From the NCBI RefSeq assembly GCF_000614185.1, contig NZ_BAKM01000009.1, forward strand, positions 1 to 64,000: DNA of 64,000 nt, in the 5' to 3' direction. Positions 57,382 through 64,000 of this stretch are shown piece by piece (the stretch's first letter is position 1; each line of letters starts with the position of its first letter). A program made the position numbers and the translations under genes. The notes under the pieces are model-generated. The model did not search any database. It was not told the origin of the DNA and was given only the letters and a program-made list of their open reading frames with translations. The stretch comes from Phocaeicola sartorii JCM 17136 = DSM 21941 (lineage in GTDB: Bacteria; Bacteroidota; Bacteroidia; Bacteroidales; Bacteroidaceae).

Positions 57382-57700
57382 TCAAAGAATGGTGTCCAGA
57401 TTCACGACCGCCCGTTCAGCCTTACGCTTTATGCTGCCCTGCCGGAGGTTGCGGTCAGGATCCCGATGCATGCTTTCAATAGCCCAATGCTGTCTGATTA
57501 TCTGACCAAGTCGCTCTGCAGTGCTATCTAGGCTTGAAATGTACAGTCACTGTTCAGATGTACTCCTGCCATCAGACTTTTTCTCCGTAGATGTGAGTAT
57601 TTCTATAACTGTCAAATTCCCATTCCATGTTTTCCTGTCAACAATCAGTTCTTCCCCACGGTAGATACAGCCTGTCCTTGACTCAATCCTGCCGTGTTCC
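57382..57700 (-). pseudogene. ISAs1-family transposase C-terminal relic
   Basis: On the minus strand the residues EHGRIESRTGCIY, then TSE-stop-LYISSL, then RLGQIIRQHWAIESMHRDPDRNL and RQGSIKRKAERAVVNLDTIL follow the ISAs1 transposase C-terminus (HGRIE.R, SE..YYISSL, IR.HW.IEN.LHW.LDV, ...ALN.L). Everything is in one frame but one codon has become TGA (at 57547-57549) and the catalytic N-terminal half is missing. A clear dead fragment, about 320 bp. No terminal repeats were found. Confidence 0.75.
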
Positions 57701-57747
57701 AAAGGCACAAAATAAATCCAAATAACAGAAGGGGACGTTTTTTTGTC

Positions 57748-57755
57748 TATCTTTG
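57748..57755 (+). promoter_or_regulatory. -7 box of the MutS-like gene
   Basis: TATCTTTG lies 116 bp before the preferred ATG at 57871, leaving a leader of about 110 bases. No clear -33 box. ATGs at 57790 and 57841 are alternatives in frame. Confidence 0.45.
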
Positions 57756-57870
57756 CCGGAAAACAAGTTAAAAGTCCATCGCCATATCCTTGCATTGCCG
57801 CAGAAGGCTTCCCCCTCTCCACGGTAAAACCGTGCCCGATATGGCAAAAGGACATTTACAACCTATCATT

Positions 57871-59670
57871 ATGGAATTGAAAGCAAAATACGAACAACGC
57901 ATCGGACAGGCCGAGGCAGAGCTCCGCCGAGTAAAAAACAAGATTCTCCGCATCAGCACGCTGAGGGTCTTGCTATTTGTAGCGGGAATTATAGGAATCA
58001 TCTACTTCTATCAGACAGGAACGACCATTATATGCCTCACCATAGCGGTCACTTTTCTCCCTTTCCTGGCATTGGTGAAGTATCACAACCGGCTGTTTTT
58101 CCGAAAAGACTGGCTGGTAACCTGCATACGGGTGAATAGTGACGAACTTTCCGCACTGGCGGACAACTATGAGCCTTTTGAGGACGGAAAGGAATTCACA
58201 AACCCCGCCCACAGGTATTCTTTCGATCTGGATTTGTTCGGAAGACACTCCTTGTTCCAAGCCTTGAACCGTACCTGCACTTCATTCGGAAAGGAGAAAC
58301 TGGCGGAATGGCTGCAAAATCATCTGGAGACCAAGGAAGAGATCATCCGACGGCAGGAGGCGACAAAGGAACTGGCTGCTTATTCCGATTTCCGGGAAGC
58401 CTTCCGGATCACCGGCCTGCTCTACAAAGGGGCGACAAGTGACCGCGACGAAATTAAAGAGTGGACGGAAGCATCGGCCTATTTCAGCGAGAAATGGTGG
58501 AGCCGCCCGTTATTGATACTAGTTCCCGGAGTCAATATCGTACTAGCTGCGCTGGGGCTCGCCGGGGTCATTCCGATGATGTGGTTCGGACTGATTTTCG
58601 GATTGTTCGTGATCGGTAGTTTCGGACTGATAAAGCCTGTCAGCAACCTGCAAAGAGTTTATGACAAGAAGTTACGCATCCTGTCCATCTATGCCGAACT
58701 GATCAGCCTGATAGAGAACCGGGATATGAACGCTCCGCTACTGAGACAGCTGAAAGCAGAATTCGGCATGGACGGGAAACCTACCACCCATATTTTGAAA
58801 GAGCTCTCACGGGAACTGGATAAACTGGACTTGCGCAACAACCAATTATTATATGTCCTGCTGGAAGGTTCCATGTTCTGGCAACTCCGGCAGGTTATGC
58901 GCATTGAGCAATGGAGGCACAAATATGGAAAACATCTGCTCCACTGGCTGGACGTGCTGGGTGACATTGATGCTCTTTGTTCGCTGGCGACATTTGCCGG
59001 CAACCATCCCGCGTACGCTTATCCGGCCATTGCCGACAAGCCTTTCGTCTTCCTTGCCAAGGAAATGGGACACCCTCTGATGCCGGCGCGGCAATGTGTG
59101 ACCAATAATGCCGATATCCCCTCAAGGCCTTTCTTCGTCATCATCACAGGAGCAAACATGGCGGGTAAAAGTACTTATCTGCGCACGATCGGAGTGAATT
59201 ATATACTGGCATGTACCGGCTGTCCCGTATGCTGTTCCTCCCTTGAACTATATCCTGCCAAACTGGTGACAAGTCTGCGCACTTCCGATTCGCTGACAGA
59301 CAACGAGTCTTACTTCTTCGCCGAACTGAAACGATTGAAACAGATCATAGACCGCCTGAACAAGGGAGAGGAGTTGTTCATCATTCTGGATGAGATTTTA
59401 AAAGGAACCAACTCGATGGACAAACAGAAAGGCTCATTCGCTTTGGTACGCCAGCTGATGGAGCTGAAAGCGAACGGCATCATTGCCACACACGACCTGC
59501 TGCTAGGGAAATTAATAGAATACTTTCCTGAGGAAATACGGAACTATTGTTTTGAAGCTGACATCGCCAACGACGAGCTGGCCTTTTCATACAAACTCCG
59601 TGAAGGAGTAGCCCAAAACATGAATGCCTGCTTCTTGATGAAAAAGATGGGGCTGATCATCAACGACTAA
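57871..59670 (+). CDS. MutS-related membrane ATPase
   Basis: About 600 residues from 57871 (MELKAKYEQR); an in-frame extension to 57790 lacks conserved features. Two hydrophobic hairpins (LRVLLFVAGIIGIIYFYQTGTTIICLTIAVTFLPFLALV and LLILVPGVNIVLAALGLAGVIPMMWFGLIFGLFVIG) precede a MutS core and ATPase domain. Walker A is GANMAGKST (from about residue 427), Walker B LFIILDEILKGTN, with the MutS-type STHD-like IATHDLLLG. The mismatch-recognition domain I is absent and the membrane segments argue against mismatch repair. Its real job is unknown. Confidence 0.85.
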   Translation: MELKAKYEQRIGQAEAELRRVKNKILRISTLRVLLFVAGIIGIIYFYQTGTTIICLTIAVTFLPFLALVKYHNRLFFRKDWLVTCIRVNSDELSALADNYEPFEDGKEFTNPAHRYSFDLDLFGRHSLFQALNRTCTSFGKEKLAEWLQNHLETKEEIIRRQEATKELAAYSDFREAFRITGLLYKGATSDRDEIKEWTEASAYFSEKWWSRPLLILVPGVNIVLAALGLAGVIPMMWFGLIFGLFVIGSFGLIKPVSNLQRVYDKKLRILSIYAELISLIENRDMNAPLLRQLKAEFGMDGKPTTHILKELSRELDKLDLRNNQLLYVLLEGSMFWQLRQVMRIEQWRHKYGKHLLHWLDVLGDIDALCSLATFAGNHPAYAYPAIADKPFVFLAKEMGHPLMPARQCVTNNADIPSRPFFVIITGANMAGKSTYLRTIGVNYILACTGCPVCCSSLELYPAKLVTSLRTSDSLTDNESYFFAELKRLKQIIDRLNKGEELFIILDEILKGTNSMDKQKGSFALVRQLMELKANGIIATHDLLLGKLIEYFPEEIRNYCFEADIANDELAFSYKLREGVAQNMNACFLMKKMGLIIND

Positions 59671-59764
59671 CCCCATCCGACAATTTATCACATTAACGTC
59701 TTAAGCAAATAAAGCAGACCTTCACAGGCACACCTTATTTCATAACATAAAGAGTCATAGAAAA

Positions 59765-60304
59765 TCAAAATTCGCTTGTCTCCAAGCAATGTACAAACGC
59801 GCTTGCATCATTTCCCGTGAAATAAAACACAGAAGATGCAGGTTCGTATGTATAGGGGATAAAACGGAACAACTGGGCGGCTACGAATTTCTTATCTTGA
59901 GAAATCATATAGTCCATACGCACGTTTCCGTTTGTCTTTACTTTCACGTCATTCTTGGTTTCAAAACCTTTCTTCTCCAACGCCTCCGTCAAGGCATGCA
60001 AATCGCATACATCAAAGAAGCATGTCCCTTCTTTCGCCACACTACCGGTTGGCACATATACCCATTCCTTGCTTCGCCAGAAAAAACGGAATATGGCCCA
60101 CAGGAACAGAATGGTTCCACCGGTCATGCATACCATACTCATGGTGGATGAGGAATCATCCAGCTTTAAAGAAGTTACAAACGCACCCGCACCTGCCACA
60201 CAAAGGATAGCGGATATAAGAACGGAAGAGACGCTGGTACGTTTTACAATATCGGGATGTGTTGCCGAAAACAAGGTTACTTCAGCAGAAACTGTATCAC
60301 TCAT
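59765..60304 (-). CDS. hypothetical membrane protein
   Basis: 179 residues with two membrane helices (VSSVLISAILCVAGAGAFVTSL, about 24-45, and MVCMTGGTILFLWAIFRFF, about 58-76). A soluble C-terminal domain follows (KEGTCFFDVCDLHALTEALEKKGFETKNDVKVKTNGNVRMDYMISQDKKFVAAQLFRFIPYTYEP). I do not recognise a family. Frame and composition look like a real gene. It lies alone between the MutS-like ATPase and another small exported protein. Confidence 0.7.
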   Translation of the reverse strand: MSDTVSAEVTLFSATHPDIVKRTSVSSVLISAILCVAGAGAFVTSLKLDDSSSTMSMVCMTGGTILFLWAIFRFFWRSKEWVYVPTGSVAKEGTCFFDVCDLHALTEALEKKGFETKNDVKVKTNGNVRMDYMISQDKKFVAAQLFRFIPYTYEPASSVFYFTGNDASAFVHCLETSEF

Positions 60305-60421
60305 AATAATCTGAATTTTATTCTTTACTAATTAAAAATACGATAACTCATACCACGGTCGCATCTCGCCATCACCGACAAGACAGAACCATGGAAAAAC
60401 AAATTGGTGAAAGAATAAAAG

Positions 60422-60847
60422 CTAAATGAGAATACGCCTCATACCGAAGATATAATGCTCGCAAGCACTATCCCAGTTAAGGAAATGGGAAGAGGCATAC
60501 ACACGGGTGTGACAGTTTGCAAGACTGGCCATCCGAGTGGCCATCTTACGCAACAAGGTTTTTATAAATTGGGTAGTCTCGATGGAGGAAAAACGGTACA
60601 TGCGCTCTGCGGAAGCACTGACACGATGTGCTAACGTATGAGCATCTCCAAACTCCATATCCGCTATTCCCTTATTGCTATCCAAGGGAATGACACGATC
60701 CTCATTGATGGAGTGTTGTGAAGCAGCATCCGTATGCTGTACAGTGCATACCTCCATTGATGTAGCCGCAGCTACATCAACATATTCTGTTCTGGCCAAA
60801 GCCAAAGTCAACAGAAAAAATAATATGACTGTTACAAATCCTTTCAT
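60422..60847 (-). CDS. hypothetical exported protein
   Basis: 141 residues with a probable signal peptide (MKGFVTVILFFLLTLALARTEYVDVAAA). The mature part ends SHFLNWDSACEHYIFGMRRILI and contains FGDAHTLAHRVSASAERMYRFSSIETTQFIKTLLRKMATRM. No family recognised. A -7-like TATCTTTG lies at 60867-60874 (minus) 20 bp before the start, which supports a real gene. Confidence 0.55.
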   Translation of the reverse strand: MKGFVTVILFFLLTLALARTEYVDVAAATSMEVCTVQHTDAASQHSINEDRVIPLDSNKGIADMEFGDAHTLAHRVSASAERMYRFSSIETTQFIKTLLRKMATRMASLANCHTRVYASSHFLNWDSACEHYIFGMRRILI

Positions 60848-60866
60848 CGTTTTACTATCTGTGTTA

Positions 60867-60874
60867 CAAAGATA
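60867..60874 (-). promoter_or_regulatory. -7 box of the exported hypothetical
   Basis: TATCTTTG on the minus strand, 20 bp upstream of the ATG at 60847. A second box TACCTTTG lies at 60923-60930. The rest of the 337-bp stretch 60848-61184 holds only the ribosomal-operon terminator and nothing gene-like. Confidence 0.45.
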
Positions 60875-61130
60875 ACATAAATAGCTTCTCGGAGTTCATT
60901 TCATACAATAATTAACAAATATCAAAGGTATTTTGTTCTGCAAGCGTCTTTTTGTTTTGCACGCTGAGGAGAAACTTCCTATAAGCTTTGACACGGTTAA
61001 CGGAGAACCTGCATGCTCCCCCAATCTAAAACAGTTTTTGGGCAATATAACTCCTTTGCAGGCATTGACAAGACCAATTGTAAGCGTCTCTCTCTTTGTC
61101 CGCCCCCTCTCATTATCGCCGGTCATGACA

Positions 61131-61163
61131 TAAAAAAAGCCACAGCTTTTATAGCTATGGCTT
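61131..61163 (-). terminator. terminator of the S13-S11-S4-alpha-L17 operon
   Basis: On the minus strand AAGCCATAGCT (61163-61153) pairs with AGCTGTGGCTT (61147-61137) and is followed by TTTTTTTA. It lies 22 bp after the rplQ stop. Confidence 0.9.
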
Positions 61164-61184
61164 TTATATATGATGATATACAGA

Positions 61185-61673
61185 TTATTCAGCTTTAGGG
61201 GCTTCCTCTGTAGTTTCAGCTGCCGGTGCTGCAGGAGCTTCTGTAGCGGCCGCACTCTTCTTGGAACGACGAGTACGAGTTGCTTTCTTAGCAGTTGCAG
61301 TCTTAGCCATGTTTTCATCGTAATCTACCAACTCGATGAAGCACATTTCAGCGTTATCACCCAAACGATGACCCGTTTTGATGATACGAGTGTAACCACC
61401 CGGACGATCTGCTACTTTTACAGAGATTTCTTTGAACAACTCCGTTACAGCAAACTTATCTTGCAAGTTACTAAATACAACACGACGTGAATTAGTTGTG
61501 TCATCTTTAGATTTTGTAATTAAAGGCTCAACGAATTTCTTCAAAGCTTTAGCCTTTGCAACAGTCGTAGTGATTCTTTTGTGCTTGATCAAAGAACAAG
61601 CCATGTTAGATAACATAGCACTTCTGTGAGAAGCAGTACGACCTAAATGATTGAATTTCTTATTATGTCTCAT
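61185..61673 (-). CDS. rplQ: 50S ribosomal protein L17
   Basis: 162 residues. The N-terminal ~115 residues are standard L17 ([53 protein letters not shown]). A Bacteroidetes-type Ala/Lys/Glu-rich extension follows ([39 protein letters not shown]). Last gene of the operon, 3 bp after rpoA. Confidence 0.98.
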   Translation of the reverse strand: MRHNKKFNHLGRTASHRSAMLSNMACSLIKHKRITTTVAKAKALKKFVEPLITKSKDDTTNSRRVVFSNLQDKFAVTELFKEISVKVADRPGGYTRIIKTGHRLGDNAEMCFIELVDYDENMAKTATAKKATRTRRSKKSAAATEAPAAPAAETTEEAPKAE

Positions 61674-61676
61674 TTT

Positions 61677-62669
61677 TTATTCTTTATCTAATTTATATTT
61701 AGAGATGTCGGTTCCAAACGACAGATTCAGACCCTCGAGCAAATCATCAAGCTCCGTGAGCGATTTCTTACCGAAGTTTCTGAACTTCAGCAGATCTGTC
61801 TTGTTGAACTGTACCAAGTCTCCCAATGTTTCCACATCGGCAGCTTTCAAGCAGTTCAAGGCACGAACTGAGAGGTCCATATCAACAAGCTTCGTCTTAA
61901 GCAGCTGGCGCATGTGCAATACTTCTTCATCAAATTCTTCATTGCCGTCCACATCGGATGTTTCAAGAGTAATCTTTTCATCAGAGAACAACATGAAATG
62001 ATAAATCAATATTTTAGCAGCTTCTTTCAAAGCTTCCTTCGGGTGAATGGAACCATCGGTAGTAATTTCCAATACCAGCTTTTCGTAGTCAGTCTTCTGT
62101 TCAACACGGAAGTTTTCCACCTGATATTTTACATTACGTATCGGTGTGTAAATAGAATCGATAGGAATTACATTAACATCGGTACAATATTCGCGGTTTT
62201 CATCAGCCGGAACATAACCTCTACCTTTATTAATAGTAATGTCCATCTGCATTGTTGCTTTTGAATCTAAATGGCAAATAACCAATTCAGGATTTAACAC
62301 TTCAAATCCAGTCAAATACTTACTTATATCACCTGCCTTAAATTCACTAGAATTCTCAACGGTAATGCTTACCTTTTCATTTTCGAACTCTTCTACTACT
62401 TGCTTAAATCTGACTTGCTTCAGATTTAAGATAATGTTGGTCACATCTTCTTTAACACCGGGTACAGATGCGAATTCATGTTCCACACCTTCGATCTTAA
62501 TCGTGTTGATTGCAAATCCTTCCAATGAAGAAAGAAGAATACGGCGTAAAGCATTACCTACGGTAATACCGAAACCGGGTTCAAGTGGACGGAACTCAAA
62601 TTTTCCAAATCTGGAGTCCGCTTCCAACATTAATACTTTATCAGGTTTTTGAAATGCTAATATCGCCAT
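61677..62669 (-). CDS. rpoA: DNA-directed RNA polymerase alpha subunit
   Basis: 330 residues, full length. The N-terminal dimerisation/assembly domain contains [29 protein letters not shown]. The C-terminal domain (about 255-320) contains [48 protein letters not shown]. It lies 11 bp after rpsD and 3 bp before rplQ. Frame intact. Confidence 0.99.
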   Translation of the reverse strand: MAILAFQKPDKVLMLEADSRFGKFEFRPLEPGFGITVGNALRRILLSSLEGFAINTIKIEGVEHEFASVPGVKEDVTNIILNLKQVRFKQVVEEFENEKVSITVENSSEFKAGDISKYLTGFEVLNPELVICHLDSKATMQMDITINKGRGYVPADENREYCTDVNVIPIDSIYTPIRNVKYQVENFRVEQKTDYEKLVLEITTDGSIHPKEALKEAAKILIYHFMLFSDEKITLETSDVDGNEEFDEEVLHMRQLLKTKLVDMDLSVRALNCLKAADVETLGDLVQFNKTDLLKFRNFGKKSLTELDDLLEGLNLSFGTDISKYKLDKE

Positions 62670-62680
62670 GAAATTAATTA

Positions 62681-63286
62681 TTATTTAGAGTACAATTCAA
62701 CGATCAAGTGTTCTTTAATGTTTTCAGGAATGTCCGCTCTTTCAGGTATATGTAATAACTTACCTACCTTTGAACTTTCATCCCACTCCAACCAAGGATA
62801 TTTGCTATGATTGAATCCTGCAAGTGAATTAGCAATCACTTCCAATGATTTAGATCTTTCGCGTACACCTACAATCTGACCGGGTTTTACAGAGAAGGAA
62901 GGAATATTAACTACTTTTCCATCTACTGTAATGTGCTTGTGACCTACCAACTGACGGGCAGCAGCACGAGTCGGAGCAATACCCAAACGGAACACCACGT
63001 TGTCAAGACGAGCCTCTAAACTCTGCAACAAGATCTCACCGGTAATACCGTTAGCACTTGCAGCCTTTTCAAACAGGTTACGGAATTGTTTTTCCAATAC
63101 ACCGTAAGTATATTTAGCTTTTTGTTTTTCTGCCAACATGATACCGTACTCAGAAGTCTTTCTTCTTCTGTTGTTACCATGCTGTCCGGGAGGATAATTT
63201 TTCTTAGATAAAACTTTATCTGCTCCAAAGATTCCTTCACCGAATTTACGGGCAATTCTTGATTTTGGTCCAGTATATCTAGCCAT
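62681..63286 (-). CDS. rpsD: 30S ribosomal protein S4
   Basis: 201 residues. It begins [21 protein letters not shown] and carries the S4 RNA-binding domain ([48 protein letters not shown]). The single Cys-free N-terminus is the C-minus form common in Bacteroidetes. It primary-binds 16S rRNA. A 116-bp gap separates it from rpsK, with no gene in it. Confidence 0.99.
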   Translation of the reverse strand: MARYTGPKSRIARKFGEGIFGADKVLSKKNYPPGQHGNNRRRKTSEYGIMLAEKQKAKYTYGVLEKQFRNLFEKAASANGITGEILLQSLEARLDNVVFRLGIAPTRAAARQLVGHKHITVDGKVVNIPSFSVKPGQIVGVRERSKSLEVIANSLAGFNHSKYPWLEWDESSKVGKLLHIPERADIPENIKEHLIVELYSK

Positions 63287-63402
63287 TTCTTTTTCTAATT
63301 TAATTGTTACTAATGAACTTAATTTGTTGCAGCCGCGATTACAGAAAGGAAGTGCAATCCATTATTAACAAAATCAAGTTACATATAAAAATAGGTTATC
63401 TA

Positions 63403-63792
63403 TTAAACTCTTCTTCTCTTTGGAGGACGACAACCGTTGTGTGGAAGCGGAGTTACATCAATTATTTCAGTAACTTCGATACCTGCTCCGTGAATAGTTC
63501 TGATAGCAGACTCACGTCCGTTTCCAGGACCTTTAACGTATGCTTTCACCTTTCTCAAGCCAAGATCAAACGCTATCTTAGCGCAATCTTGTGCAGCCAT
63601 TTGTGCTGCATACGGAGTATTCTTTTTAGAACCTCTAAATCCCATCTTACCTGCAGAAGACCATGAGATAATCTGACCTTCACTATTTGCCAGAGATACA
63701 ATGATGTTGTTGAATGAAGAATGAACATGCAACTGTCCATTAGCGTCAACCTTCACATTTCTCTTCTTAGCTGCGACTGTTTTTTTTGCCAT
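63403..63792 (-). CDS. rpsK: 30S ribosomal protein S11
   Basis: 129 residues, full length: [50 protein letters not shown], ending [20 protein letters not shown]-type tail ([21 protein letters not shown]). It starts 11 bp after the rpsM stop. Confidence 0.99.
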
Positions 63793-63803
63793 ATCAACAA
63801 TTA

Positions 63804-64000
63804 TTATTTAGTAGCTTTTTTCTTATTTGCAACTGTTTTCTTTCTTCCCTTACGTGTACGAGCGTTGTTCTTAGTGCTCTGACCACGAACCGGCAGACCA
63901 ATACGATGACGCACACCACGATAGCAACCAATATCCATTAATCGCTTAATGTTCAATTGCACTTCTGAACGAAGATCACCTTCTACTTTATACTCAGCAC
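63804..64000 (-). CDS. rpsM: 30S ribosomal protein S13 (partial, C-terminal part)
   Basis: The gene runs off the right edge. The visible part decodes as [64 protein letters not shown] and a stop at 63804-63806. These are the conserved S13 helix and the RGQRT-like tail (here [14 protein letters not shown]). First visible gene of the rpsM-rpsK-rpsD-rpoA-rplQ operon. Confidence 0.97.

Noticed and set aside
60896-61318. 140-codon minus-strand frame overlapping rplQ and the operon terminator
   Set aside because: It runs through the rplQ C-terminus in another frame and through the terminator.

Overview
The window is a piece of a Bacteroidales chromosome, most likely Bacteroides/Phocaeicola (the species is inferred, not shown). 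Support comes from SusC/SusD pairs, FecR/ECF-sigma regulation, a hybrid two-component system, -7 boxes of the type TAnnTTTG, and the S13-S11-S4-alpha-L17 ribosomal block at the right end.

Layout. 1-2.65 kb is the right part of a mobilizable element: a repeat-rich leader, a MobC-like protein and a relaxase, ending beside tRNA-Phe. Divergent tRNA-Phe and tRNA-Pro follow. 3.0-12.0 kb holds a porin and an ECF sigma / FecR / SusC(STN) / SusD / prolyl-oligopeptidase-like operon. 12.8-46.6 kb is a large glycan-utilization cluster: GH36, AraC regulator, an operon of alpha-galactosidase-like lipoprotein, SusC, SusD, GH2-CBM32, GH3 and SGNH esterase, then the hybrid sensor, a DUF5107-TPR protein, a sugar/H+ symporter, a GH95 alpha-fucosidase and two GH92 alpha-mannosidase-family enzymes. 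The enzymes point to a branched glycan carrying alpha-galactose, alpha-fucose and alpha-mannose with beta-linked sugars and acetyl groups; the exact substrate cannot be read from the sequence. 46.8-53.1 kb has two multi-pass membrane proteins (DUF418, acyltransferase 3), an iron alcohol dehydrogenase, a thioesterase, a Cys/Met-metabolism PLP enzyme and an SDR. 53.4-55.4 kb is a compact DUF4252 / ECF sigma / putative anti-sigma / DUF4252 operon. 55.5-57.7 kb is accessory DNA with two arrays of short palindromic tandem repeats, a glycine-zipper lipoprotein and an ISAs1 transposase relic. A MutS-like membrane ATPase, two unknown proteins and the ribosomal operon close the window.

Two points matter most. 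First, at least twelve frame breaks in eight otherwise well-conserved genes are all repaired by restoring one missing base, mostly in short homopolymers. This looks like systematic deletion error in the assembly rather than gene decay. Second, four promoters of the glycan cluster (GH36, alpha-gal/SusC operon, GH95, GH92) carry a related 22-25 bp element 41-43 bp upstream of the -7 box. It is a candidate operator that would tie the cluster into one regulon.
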